A stretch of 64,000 nt of DNA from Hemibagrus wyckioides (lineage: Eukaryota > Chordata > Actinopteri > Siluriformes > Bagridae). The DNA is taken from NCBI RefSeq assembly GCF_019097595.1, contig NC_080718.1, positions 17,312,657 to 17,376,656 on the forward strand, in the 5' to 3' direction. Under the pieces are notes generated by a model. The model was not told where the DNA came from. It worked only from the letters and a program-made list of their open reading frames with translations, and did not search any database. Positions within the stretch are counted from its first letter, which is position 1; each line of letters opens with the position of its first letter. The position numbers and the translations under genes are program-made. Of the stretch, positions 14,907 through 56,799 are shown piece by piece.

Positions 14907-16062
14907 TCAGGAAGACTCATATTTGGCTTGTCCAGTACTCAAATGTCACACATCTGTGCAATACAGTGGAATGCTACGATAAGTTTACCATCCTACCTTG
15001 TTAGTCAAACCTTTATTTTATTTATACTGTATATTAATTTTTTATTTTTTACTATTATACCCTCATTGGTTATTTAATATTCGTATGAAACAAGAACAGA
15101 GTCGTGCACCGAAAATATTTTCGCACATCGAGGTCACATTGACTCGAAAATTCAAACACGGGTGGTCGAGGACCAAAGTACCACTAATAGTTTTGCACAT
15201 TAGGTGCTTTCACAAGATTTTTTTTCCTTTAAGATCACACCCACCTTAATTTGCATTTTTATTCTTGTTTGCAGTTGGTAATGTAAGCCTCCCCAAGGTC
15301 TCCAGTTTTGCTTCTTTGGTACAATCAGAAAAGACACAGGAGACGTGTAACCCTTCAGATGGGATGGTTCAGCAGAATCTTGTGGAAAAGGAAAAACAAC
15401 TGGACCAACAACTTCCAGAGTTTGTGCCCAAAATACCTGAACATGACTCAAAGGTCAATATAGAAGAAGATCCTAACAAGCAAAAGGAAAATGAAGAAAG
15501 CGTACTTAAACCAGACCAAGATGATGACCGCCTGATGTCATTACTTGATGAGCTTGTTTTTCTCAATCAGACCTCTGAACCACAAGAAGAAGCTCAAAGT
15601 CTTACAGAGACAGGAGATGTACTGTCAGAACTGCTCACTAATAAAGAGGTAGATATGGACAGAGATGACGAACGCTCTCTCAGTCCACTGTTTCTCAAAC
15701 TAGATGAGGATCTTATAACATCACCCGCCTCAAAGGATGAGGAGATAGATGATATTCCTCCTAAAGTAGATGACCTGGTTAAAGTTATATTTGGGTCAGA
15801 GTCTCCGTCCAATTGTTCAGAATCAGAGACTGTTGCAATGACCAGTGATGACAGTACCCGTGTTTCAGTAAGCCATGTTAAACATGATGCTCCGACCCCA
15901 CCTCCTTTGCTGCAGATGAAAACTGGAGGGTGTACTACAGCAGACTCTCCGAAAGAGCAGGCTAACTTGTCATGGCGGCCTATGCCAAAGCTCGCTCCTC
16001 TCGGACTAAAGACTCAGGAGACCGGGCACCCTAAACTGATCAGTCCTCATGCCCCCAAATAA
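41..16062 (+). CDS. mga: MAX dimerisation protein MGA (T-box/bHLHZ repressor), 24 coding exons
   Basis: MGA pairs with MAX at E-boxes, binds T-box sites, and scaffolds the PRC1.6 repressor complex in the nucleus. Exons (all phases checked): 41-1110, 2460-4047, 4228-4300, 4391-4498, 5008-5133, 5210-5305, 5408-6135, 6254-6527, 6621-6802, 7238-7348, 7432-7471, 7562-7992, 8558-8798, 9685-9915, 10053-10322, 10519-11390, 11488-11630, 11880-11925, 12135-12260, 12391-12502, 13472-13864, 14239-14343, 14450-14569, 15275-16062. They sum to 8274 nt, 2757 codons plus stop; human MGA is about 3,000 aa. Order: T-box, basic low-complexity exon 2, Cys-rich motif, MGA-specific domain, Ser/Thr-rich linker, bHLHZ, acidic C-terminus. 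The reading frame is open upstream of 41, but a pyrimidine run ending in AG at 35-36 suggests an exon start at 37, so ATG at 41 is the chosen start. Which teleost paralogue (mgaa or mgab) this is cannot be settled here. Confidence 0.93.
341..910 (+). other. mga: T-box DNA-binding domain of mga (exon 1)
   Basis: Residues about 101-290 form a complete T-box. It begins at GITVTLDNNNMWNEF, has the TKQGRRMFP segment, the VSFYKLKLTNN strand, the HSMHRY-type loop (here NSMHRYIPRLH), and ends with the FFAVTAYQN...ITQLKIDYNPFAKGFRD signature that contacts DNA. No stop or frameshift interrupts it. The whole domain lies in one exon. Residues 1-100 are low in complexity and diverge from mammalian MGA, but keep a hydrophobic LFVVVNQ stretch that resembles the FFVILKQ segment near the human N-terminus. 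Confidence 0.95.
1111..2459 (+). other. mga intron 1, possible interspersed repeat
   Basis: This intron has a strong donor (GGGTAAGT) and an acceptor at 2458-2459. No exon-like ORF is supported inside. About 1533-1815 reads like a dispersed repeat I half recognise from other fish loci (a tract beginning GTGCGTCCCATATTGCATAC). I cannot name the family, and the repeat call is weak. Confidence 0.3.
6254..6802 (+). other. mga: mga Cys-rich motif exons 8-9
   Basis: Exon 8 (6254-6527) encodes a cysteine cluster around residues 1275-1315: PPC, DFC, GCMC, HCGKPQC, GCDC. The spacing matches human MGA (PPCNNDFCRLGCVC...HCRRPDCMFGCTC), so a metal-binding or CXC-like fold is likely. It is followed by an acidic run and the KKKKRRISY basic patch. 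Exon 9 (6621-6802) carries LWVKQNDADSEPLYIPDP, matching human LWVKVEGEVDPEPVYIP. The exon 8 donor ACA|GTGAGT at 6528 is chosen because it alone gives the phase needed for exon 9. Confidence 0.8.
7238..7992 (+). other. mga: mga conserved middle domain (DUF4801 region), exons 10-12
   Basis: Exon 10 (7238-7348) encodes DCARVRPFCGRK, comparable to human TCARVRVYERKK. Exon 11 is only 40 nt (7432-7471). Exon 12 (7562-7992) encodes the segment RLEIVSKCKWATEGSR to YKVVISQP, which aligns with human KLIEIISDCNWEEDRNK to SRVKISMP, the uncharacterised domain that Pfam named DUF4801. A charged helix (KKKEDRIKQLEAQLIE) follows it. Exon 13 (8558-8798) continues with a segment matching human LSPAGKLVAYK. Confidence 0.8.
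8879..9431. mobile_element. MITE-like element A (TIR CAGTGGAACCTC) in mga intron 13
   Basis: A 553-bp insertion with terminal inverted repeats: the left end reads CAGTGGAACCTCGGCATATG and the right end, on the other strand, reads CAGTGGAACCTCTGCATATG, one mismatch in the first 20 bases. It is flanked by TA on both sides, the target duplication of the Tc1/mariner/pogo group. No transposase ORF remains. Start and end are set by the inverted repeats. Confidence 0.8.
12135..12502 (+). other. mga: mga bHLH-leucine-zipper exons 19-20
   Basis: Exon 19 (12135-12260) encodes the basic region and helix 1 (RKRKDEKKRRITLRNCFNNL), and the start of helix 2. Exon 20 (12391-12502) encodes helix 2 and the zipper (ALEEIHSLTKQRDRLVKML). 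The human counterpart is ANERRRRGEMRDLFEKL with AFSEIQGLTDQADKLIG. The Glu that reads the CA of CACGTG (codon 12159-12161) and the downstream Arg (12171-12173) are kept. The usual His four residues before the Glu is Lys here. The exon 19 donor (GAG|GTGTTT) is weak. Confidence 0.88.
14644..15186. mobile_element. MITE-like element B (TIR CAGTGGTACCTCGG) in mga intron 23
   Basis: The left end CAGTGGTACCTCGGTGTTCG is mirrored imperfectly on the right, where the opposite strand reads AGTGGTACTTTGGTCCTCGAC. The total is about 543 bp. The ends resemble element A in intron 13, and both carry an ATTCGTTCC or ATCCGTTCC tract just inside the left arm, so the two are probably one family. A (TG)n microsatellite at 14873-14900 lies inside. 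It sits directly upstream of the last exon acceptor at 15273-15274. Confidence 0.65.
14873..14906. repeat. (TG)n then (GA)n microsatellite
   Basis: About thirteen TG units followed by GAGAGA, inside MITE-like element B. Confidence 0.9.
15275..16062 (+). other. mga: mga last coding exon: acidic C-terminal tail
   Basis: This exon encodes about 262 residues, mostly acidic and Ser-rich. Two blocks match human MGA: DDDRLMSLLDELVFLNQ (human TDETLTSLLNEIAFLNQ) and, near the end, WRPMPKLAPLGLK (identical). Human MGA repeats the PxLAPxxxK unit three times, whereas only one clear copy is present here. The stop is TAA at 16060-16062. Confidence 0.9.
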
Positions 16063-16099
16063 GACTCCAAGCTGCCTAGTCTTTATAACACATATGTAT

Positions 16100-16105
16100 A
16101 ATAAA
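16100..16105 (+). terminator. Candidate mga poly(A) signal
   Basis: AATAAA 38 bases after the stop codon. A second AATAAA lies near 16588, so the true 3' end may be later. Confidence 0.5.
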
Positions 16106-17404
16106 CAAATCATCAGGGATATCCATAGTTCCACCGTAATTCATGTTTTTTCATGACTGTTATTTATTTGTTTGTGCGTACGTTTCATTATATCCTGTTT
16201 CATCAAAACTACCTGTTGTGCCTCTAATAGATCCAAAGATGTTTTGGTTTTTTGATTTAAATGTTGGAGAAATTGTCATTGTTTCTTGTATTTTAGGAGA
16301 TAAAAGGAATGTTTTAGAATGAACATAACTTTGTGTATAATATTGTAAATGTTGTAAAAATCTAACACTCGTGGTTCTGTACAAAAGTTACATATTGGAT
16401 TGTACAGTACCAGATGTTTAAGCCTTAGAATAGGCCATGGCATTTTACCCATTGGATGTGATTAAAACAAAACAAAGATACAGTGGATGTTGCTCAATTC
16501 ACCAGTGTCGTATCAAACCGTAACATGAAAAGAAGCAGGCTGCCAGAATCAACACAGTCTTGATGACTGTTTGCCATGCATAACTGCAATAAACGTTGCA
16601 TGAAGAAGGCAGACCACCAGTATTGAAAATGGGTTAATAATGCAACATTGTTCTACACTTTTAACAGTGTGGTGATGTTTATTATGTATTACGTAATAAT
16701 AGTTTAAGAAGAAGAAGCAGAAACGTTAGTCTTTAATAAGCAAACAGGACTTCTGAGAGCTTACTATAGTCTTGTTGAAGTGGCTGTAATAATACAGCAG
16801 CATACATACTATCCTTAATGGTGCTTTCCAAAGTTTTCTGCAAGTGAATGTTAAAAATGGAAAGAGTTTAATCATGCTTGTTAATCGTTCACATGGCATG
16901 TATACTTTGAAACATTCGAATTGTATTGTCTTCATTTTTGTATCCCTTTCTTATATTTGGCTTAAAGGCAGTTATTGCATATTATCAAAGCAGTCAGGGA
17001 CGCTACAACACTTTTATAAACTGGCAACTTGAACTCAACGTGTTCTCGTGAGTTGTATTTTGACTAGCATTCAGTTTCGATTTGTAGCCATCACCTGGGG
17101 ATATACTGAAGCATTTCTATTTTAGTTTGGATCCCAAAGGTGGTGTAGCACAGCTGTTCTGACTGAAAACTGGACTTAGACTAAAGTGTTGTTCATTGAA
17201 AAGCTGAAAAACAATCCACAGATCATTTTAACTACTTACCTTGCAAATGTCCTATCATACACCCAACCTTGTCCCTCTGAAATCAGAGTTTTAAATGCAC
17301 CAGGGTATACAGGCCAGAAGGAAGTTGAGGTGGACCGGTTCCTCTTTCTAGGCCACCTGTTTTTTTGTTGTTGTTTTTTTTAATATATAAATGTTGAGTG
17401 TATA

Positions 17405-18056
17405 CACTGGTCAGCCATAACATTATGTCCACCTGCCTAATATTTTGTTGGTCCCCTTTTTGCTGCCAAAACAGCCCTGACCCGTCAAAGCACGGACTCC
17501 ACTAGATCCCTGAAGGTGTGCTGTGGTATCTCGCACCAAGATGTTAGCAGCAGATCCTTTAATTCCTTTAAGTTGTGGGGGTCCAGTTCTGATGCTCACG
17601 TGCCCATTGTTGGCACTTTCAGTGGTGCACAGAAGTCAGCATGAGTACCCTGACTCGCCTGCGGCTATGCAGCCCCATATGCAACAAACTGTGATGCACT
17701 GTGTATTCTGACATCTTTCTATCAGAACCAGCATTAATTTCTAGCTCGTCTGTTGGATCGGATCACACAGGCCAGCCTTCACTCCCCACGTGCATCAGTG
17801 AGGCACCAGGGCTGCCCATGACCCTGTCGCCGGTTCACCACTGTTCCTTCCTCGGACCACTTTTTTAGCCCTTGTCAAACTTGCTCAAATCGTTACGCTT
17901 GCCCATTTTTCCTGCTTCTAACACATCAACTTTGAGGACAAAATGTTCACTTGATGCCTAATATATCCCACCCACAAGCAGGTGCCATGATGAGGAGATA
18001 ATCGGTGTTATTCACTTCACCTCTCAGTGCTCATAATGTTATGCCTGATCGGTGTG
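17405..18056 (-). mobile_element. Internally deleted Tc1-like element, copy 1
   Basis: The ends CACTGGTCAGCCATAACATT and (opposite strand) CACACCGATCAGGCATAACA are inverted and flanked by TA. On the minus strand the right part preserves a Tc1 transposase start (MGKRNDLSKFDKG) and the left part a transposase tail (HTFRDLVESV...RAVLAAKRGPTKY), with most of the middle missing. It is therefore a non-autonomous relic. A second copy lies at 20687-21214. Confidence 0.8.
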
Positions 18057-18167
18057 TATATATAATATATCCAAATCGGCTATTTATGATTTAGGCTGAT
18101 GATTTTAAGGTGAAGCTTGCTTCTTTGTTGAATTCACCATCCCAAACTTTCGTGTATTTCCTCATTT

Positions 18168-18222
18168 GTAAGTCGCTTTGGATAAAAGGATCCGCTAAGT
18201 GAAGAAATGTAAATGTTTGTAG
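18168..18222 (+). repeat. L2/SINE-type 3' tail fragment
   Basis: The sequence GTAAGTCGCTTTGGATAAAA followed by a degenerate GCTAAATGAATAAATGTAAATG-like end matches the 3' tail shared by many fish L2 LINEs and the SINEs that borrow their machinery. Only the tail is recognisable. Confidence 0.5.
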
Positions 18223-18600
18223 GTATAATATAGCGCCTGTAGAGGGCGCTCTTTTTGTTTTGTTTTTAGTTTTTAAATGCATATGTATTAAAAAACAGTA
18301 ATCAGTTGGCTAATTGATTATACCACTTCCACAGATGTATTTTAGCTTATTTGATTTTGGTTGTTAGTAGAAACTTTACTTATTTGAGCTATTTTCACCC
18401 TTCAAATGGACGCATTGTGATGTATAAATGCTTAATATTCCTAGAGGAAAGATAGCTGTACGGATTTGATGATCCAGAGATCAAACATGTCACAAAATAG
18501 CGCCGAAATTCCCCCAAATACTTCCTAGTTACTAAAAAATACTAGTCATATGACATTTACAATGATTGACATAAAGCATCATTCATCATGCATAAGGGCA

Positions 18601-19860
18601 AATCTAAAGAGCTCGCTGGTGACGTCATACTCAAATAAATATGCCTGGCCACGCGTGAGAAAACCTTTCCCGCGCAACATTTTTCATTAAATAAGGCTTT
18701 TACAAGCATTCACAGGAGCAAACACGATACACTTTTTATCCTGGGAATGCATGGCGCAGTGGATCTGCTGAGATGAAGCGGTCTGTCGCTGGATGGCAGA
18801 AGTGACCTCTAGTTAAAGCAGATGGAGCTGCGGCTCTGATCCTCTGCTGTGTGGGAAACCAACAGATTTCAGCCAGCTAGCTTAGCTTTTACACTAACCT
18901 GGATAGCTGACAGTTTAGGGTTTAACAGCGGTCTAAAATAAACCATGATCAGGATTGCTAGTAAAATATCTAAACAAACCGGAGCAGCGCTAGCGTGTAG
19001 CTGACCCTTTATAGAAGTAAGATCCAGCATTGACCAAGCTAGTGGTTGCTAGGAAGCTAGCTAGCTATATAGGACGCTAAGATTAATATAGGTTACACCA
19101 GTTCAAGACAGGATGCTATGACAATCTGTAATTTTTGGCGGACATGGTTGAAGGCGTGCTTATGAGTCTGTATTTTATTTAAGAAGCCACTTGAGACTCT
19201 AACAAACAAGCGGTGAGTTAAAATCCCTCAGCATTCTCATTGGGAATCAGCTGTCGGTGTTATTTCACGAACACTAGGCCATATTTCAGTAGAACAAAAC
19301 GCAACGTGTGAGAAAGTACAATTTGGCTTCTTGTGTATAATGCGTTTTTTTTTTATCGTTTCACCTCTTATTAAAAGCAACAAAAGCGCCGTGGCTCGGT
19401 TCATTAGTGGGCAGATAAAGTGGTGATTAGTCCACACCGGTCGCTCCTCCTACACTGACAGCCGGAGCTAGTCCGCGTTTTATATTAAAGCTAGGTTTGT
19501 ATGCAGCGGCAACGAGAAGAGGCTTTTCCCCAAAGAGAGGACTCGGAGCTCAGGGAGGAACTGCTGACTGCATGAGAATGAGCCATGGTCCGTTTCACCA
19601 CATCATCCACTGCAGTCAGGAGAAAGACTTTTAACAGCTCCGAGCAGCTTTACTGCAGAAGAACAGGACTGCAGCAGCTCACAGGACCAGCACAGCACCG
19701 GCGACCTGGTTTCCTATCATCAGTACAGTAATGCCTGAACCTTACATCCTAGATTATTTAAGACACCATGTAACGTTTAGAAAATAGTCTGGGAAAAGAG
19801 CGATTTTTCAAGGTTTTGAGCTTAAAAGTAGCAGTTAGATTTCCATGAGAAGAGATCAAG
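18601..19860 (+). promoter_or_regulatory. mapkbp1: mapkbp1 promoter and 5' leader region
   Basis: This stretch is richer in CpG than its flanks. It holds a perfect CRE, TGACGTCA (18620-18627), and an E2F-type site, TTTCCCGC (18666-18673). A strong donor (GCG|GTGAGT) at 19213 suggests a non-coding first exon ending at 19212. The acceptor before the coding start is not resolved; candidates include the AG near 19504. Several upstream ATGs (19572, 19585, 19845) would lie in the leader. The transcription start is not visible. Confidence 0.5.
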
Positions 19861-50209
<30,349 letters not shown>

Positions 50210-52150
50210 CATGCTTCAGTTTCATAATAATTACAACATTCAGGCTGAGGCCGGATCCCAAGCCATGACTCTGCGCAGAAGCAGATTCTTTCAGGTGAGG
50301 TTTTTAATAAGCAGATTTTTTTTAAAAAAAACCCAGAAATGATTGGTGTTGACTTCCCTTTCTTTTGCTTAAACACTACCAGCACAGATGAACAGACTCA
50401 GTGTGACAGGCATGGCCAAATTGCACTATAGACTGTAATCTCATCGGCCTACCTCCCTTTTTTAGCGTGTTATTACAGCAATTGTATAGTCTACACTTCA
50501 CCTCATTGCCAAATAAGGTGCCCTTTTACCTGTAATTGGTATACTGTATCTGAATATTTGTGCATCAGTGCAATGACTGACTAAATAACTGAGTAAATGG
50601 ACTTTATTGGCGATGAAATCTGAGCATTGAATGGCTTGTAACAGTGTATAAATGAGAAACGGACTCGCACAGCTCCAGTTTGGCTATCACCGAGATGGAG
50701 ATGAACTTGTTTTGTTGACCCTCAAGAAAATGTGAACTTTTTTTCAGAACTTTCTCTCTTTCTACATCTTTCAAAGATAATCCAGATGTTTGCTCATTTA
50801 AATCTTTTACCAAGGAGTGCTTTTTTATTATGTATGTGTCGTTGCAGATGTGTGACTGTATTTATTCTAACGCCATAGGTTAATAGGTTAACAGGGGTTA
50901 CACTCCAGATAGTGTGTTGTACAGTGAATGTGTGTTTATACAGGATACGCTTAACATCAGTACAGTTCCAGAGGAGAGGATCTGGAACATCAGCATCCTA
51001 ATCTCATGCATGAACCTTGTCAATTTTGTACATTTTTGTATTACTGAAACACTTTCGATGTCTAAGGAGATTAGGTGCCTTATTTTCTAACCAGCAAAAA
51101 TCTGATATTTATAATTCAAAACATTTGCTGTCATTGCTGATGGGATGCAGTGTAAAACACATTCCGATAGATCAGACTCCCTTACTGCCATAGAAACCGG
51201 ACAGAATTGCAAAGGGAATGTTGCACACAAACTCATCAGCTGAGCAAAATTGAAAATGAACACCAAGGAATTTACATTTGACTTGCCCTAGTTCCTTTCG
51301 TTTGGATTAAACCTAATGATGCTTTTCATAAATGTGTAATTTAACTAGTTCATATTCAGGTTTCTATCCCTTTTCTTAAAGCTAACACTGATGTACAGTA
51401 AAGCACTTTGTTTTCTCAAGTAATACTTGTGATACCACAGGAATACTGTATTTGTGCTTGTTGTCTGTCTGCTGTATATGGTTCAGACTTTTCTTATACT
51501 GTTACAGAATATGGTGCATGTGCTCAGTACAGCTAACAAAAATTTCCTAAACCAATTTTGTACAATAGACACGTTACAGGATGTCCAAAGCAAATCATAT
51601 ACATGATCACTTTTATCCTAAACCAGCCACAAAACTATCCCAGAAATATCAGGACTTTTAACTACGAATGCTGTTAACACTATGAACATTTCGGCGTGCA
51701 TGAGACAAATTAGAACAAACGAATGCAGTTATATTTTATGAAGCGATTTGTTAAAAATGTGACCATATTCATCATCTAGCTGAACTGAGTGCATCTAAAC
51801 ATGGTAGAAAAGTAACTTTACTGCTAGCATGACAAAACTGTATGCATGAAGAGAAGTGGACTTCAGAGCTCACTGGATCCTGAACTAGAGTGCATGGTTG
51901 TATATCTGACTTTCTTGAAGAACAATCATCCAATGCTTTGCTATTCAGCACTATATATAGCTGCCTGCGCTGTTCACTTTTCCTGTAAGGCAGGAAATCA
52001 CAGAAGCTAGCATTAAACATAAATGAAAATGTTTTCAGACCATGTTTACCATTTGAAAGTTGTTTGTTCGCTCTGCACTAGTCCTAAATTACTTGTTTTT
52101 ATATATCTTAAGTGTCATCTGAAAAGCAACGTCAGGTGCTAGTTAATAAA
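50210..52150 (+). other. mapkbp1: mapkbp1 3' untranslated region
   Basis: AT-rich sequence without coding potential, from the TGA at 50207-50209 to the best poly(A) signal at 52145-52150. An earlier poly(A) site is possible. The length (about 1.9 kb) is plausible for this gene. Confidence 0.55.
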
Positions 52151-52160
52151 ACTATTTATT
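52145..52160. terminator. Back-to-back poly(A) signals of mapkbp1 (+) and jmjd7 (-)
   Basis: AATAAAACTATTTATT holds AATAAA on the plus strand (52145-52150) and, four bases further on, AATAAA on the minus strand (52155-52160). mapkbp1 approaches from the left and jmjd7 from the right, so one 16-bp site could end both convergent transcripts. Confidence 0.5.
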
Positions 52161-52218
52161 ACACAGAAACTGTTTGTTTTTTTGTCGTGCATCAAGCCGC
52201 TATTTCTTCTTGGTGTGT

Positions 52219-52266
<48 letters not shown>
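52219..52266. repeat. (AAT)n microsatellite
   Basis: About sixteen ATA/AAT units within the likely jmjd7 3' untranslated region. Confidence 0.95.
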
Positions 52267-52268
<2 letters not shown>

Positions 52269-52352
52269 CATTCAAGACATTCAACACTTTGTGTAGTGGA
52301 ATAGGAGCTGAAGTGAAGTTCATGTACAGTGATTATTGTTGCCATCTCATAG

Positions 52353-52545
52353 CTCCAGGATCCTGTAGGTGGGGTCATGTGTGTATGGGTCGGTTTGCAC
52401 GTTCTCCTCATATCTGTGTGGATCTCCAGTTTCCTCACAGCTCCCAAAAACATCAGTTGAATTGTTGACATTAAATTAGCCCTAGGTGTTTGTGGGATGC
52501 AGTCTTGTCCTATTGAAAGTGTATTCCTGCCTTGTACCACATTGT
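52353..52545. repeat. Degenerate dispersed repeat in jmjd7 3' region
   Basis: Motifs such as GTTTGCACGTTCTCCTCATA and CAGTTTCCTCACAGCTCCCA match the body of a common fish repeat. The tail of the same family is probably what is inserted at 30028-30085. Confidence 0.5.
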
Positions 52546-52576
52546 TCACATGTTGACGTTCAAAGAGGTCAAAGCT

Positions 52577-54985
<2,409 letters not shown>

Positions 54986-55430
54986 AGCCTTTTCTCAGAT
55001 CATGCTGACCAGAGCAAAAAAATCAGACAAATCATCATAAACAAGAAAACTTCTATACAGACTAATGCACAGGCTAATACAATAAATACACAGTATAATA
55101 ATCACATGATACTGTACTGTGTTTATGAATGTATAGCTCCTGTATCATGCACAATACATGCGATTTCTTCGACTTCACTGCCCAAAGCATGATCTTCTTC
55201 CTCTTCGGTCTGGAACTGCAACTTAGTCTGTCGGTGTCATTATCCCCACCTAGTGGAAACAACTGTGTTTTAAGGATGTGTGATTATTTTTTCCTGTACA
55301 ATACCAAGTCATACTAAACAGAGTCAACATCCGATATTTGTAATAAAAAGGACCGGCAGATAGCAATTTCTATAATGACAATGTAATAATTAATTTTGAA
55401 ACAAATAAGTTAAGACAAGTTGTTTAAATA

Positions 55431-56127
55431 CACTATATTGCCAAAAGTTTTAGGACACCCCTCCAAATCATTGAATTCAGATGTTGTTTTTCAGGAGTTG
55501 GGCACAAAGCAAGGTCCATGGACATGGATGAGCAAGTTTGGTGTGGAGGAACTTGACTGACCTGCACAGAGTCCTGACCTGACAGAACACCTTTGGGGAT
55601 GAATTAGAGCGGAGACTGTGAGCCAGACCTTCCAACATCAGTGCCCGACCTCACAAATGCACTTCTAGAGGAATGGTCAAAAATTCCCATAAACACACTC
55701 CTAAACCTTGTGGAAAGCCTTCTTCCCATTAGAGTTGAAGCTGTTATAGCTGCAAAGAGTGAGCCAACTCCATATTACATTCATGGGTAAAGGCAGACGT
55801 CCCAGTTTTGACCTGGCTCACAGTCGCCGCTCTAATTCATCCCAAAGGTGTTCTATAGGGTTGAGGTCAGGACTTTGTGCAGGCCAGTCATGTTCTTCCA
55901 CACCAAACTCGCTTATCCATGTCTTTATGGACCTTGCTTTGTGCACTGGTGTGCAGTCATGTTGGAACAGGAAGGAACCATCCCCAAACTGTTACCACAA
56001 AGTTGTCCTAAATGTCTTGGTATGCTGAAGCATTAAGAGTTCCTTTCACTAGAACTGAGGGGCCCAAGCCCAACCCCTGAATTCAATTATTTGGGGGGGG
56101 GGTCCCAAAACTTTTGGCAATATAGTG
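55431..56127. mobile_element. Fold-back Tc1-like element (inverted partial copies)
   Basis: The ends CACTATATTGCCAAAAGTTT are inverted and flanked by TA. The left arm carries a transposase C-terminal part on the plus strand (through ATTAGAGCGGAGACTGTGAG, about 55607). The right arm, 55810-56127, carries the same part on the minus strand. The left arm lacks about 140 bp present in the right. The whole can pair with itself as a long hairpin. Confidence 0.78.
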
Positions 56128-56559
56128 TATGTTTAATCAGCGTGACTGGATGTAGATGATGGCATGAGTGTCAATATTGAATAAGGAGCATAAATGTAAA
56201 TTTGGATATTTTTATAGAACAGTTAGATTCGGTCCACTAATTTGAGTGCCTAGAGGAAGTATATTGGAAACACATTTAATGGGAATGAATATATCAATGT
56301 TTTCTAGCTAGAGCTGCTTTAACATTATTGTGGCTGTAAACGCGTTCAGAGGAACTGCCTGTGCCGCTGTGCGAAAATAATACACAGCTTCTGACCAATC
56401 AGATTCCAGCATTCAACCACGCCGTTATATCACAGTGAACGGATTTATATTTATTTTCATCCCATCCACCGTGGAAAAAACATCGGTTCGCCTCCTTCAT
56501 TAGGAATCAGACAGTCTGCCGAATAAATCCTGTTATTATTAAACAATAACTTAAAGTTT

Positions 56560-56799
56560 TTTAGCCAAACGTTTTCCGGAAGGTGGGGCTTACCTGAATA
56601 TGAGTGGGGAAAAGAAATAACTTCGATATTAGTTAATCACTTCCGGTCTTGCGCAAAAGACAAAGTGATTCTGCGCAATTGATGTTAAATGAGAACGAGA
56701 GAAAAATCCAGCTTTGTGTTAGATAGTTTTCATTTCCACAACGCGAATATTCGCTTTACTTTTTGGTTCATTCACAATCCTTAATGGATCTTGAGAGAG
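56560..56799 (+). promoter_or_regulatory. tbpl2: Likely tbpl2 promoter and leader
   Basis: An ETS-type site, ACTTCCGG (56639-56646), and GCGC motifs lie 160-100 bp before the start codon. A short upstream ORF (56784-56807, 7 codons) overlaps the main ATG in another frame. There is no clear TATA box. Confidence 0.4.

Larger units (their letters stand above)
16106..18600. other. mga 3' region and mga-mapkbp1 spacer
   Basis: AT-rich sequence without a supported gene. It holds extra poly(A)-like signals, a deleted Tc1 element (17405-18056) and a short L2/SINE-type tail (about 18168-18220). All ORFs here are short and without recognisable domains. Confidence 0.7.
54986..56799. other. jmjd7-tbpl2 divergent spacer
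   Basis: About 1.8 kb between the start codons of two divergent genes. It holds a fold-back Tc1 derivative (55431-56127). Near 56370-56420 is a TGACCAATCAGATTC tract, a short motif found in many fish repeats. The likely tbpl2 promoter follows from about 56560. No other gene is supported. Confidence 0.75.

Noticed and set aside
55759..56036. Plus-strand ORFs in the jmjd7-tbpl2 spacer
   Set aside because: They are antisense translations of the fold-back Tc1 element; the same peptides recur at 59079-59331.
56370..56425. CCAAT box as a tbpl2 promoter element
   Set aside because: The surrounding TGACCAATCAGATTC tract looks like part of a dispersed fish repeat and lies about 400 bases from the ATG.
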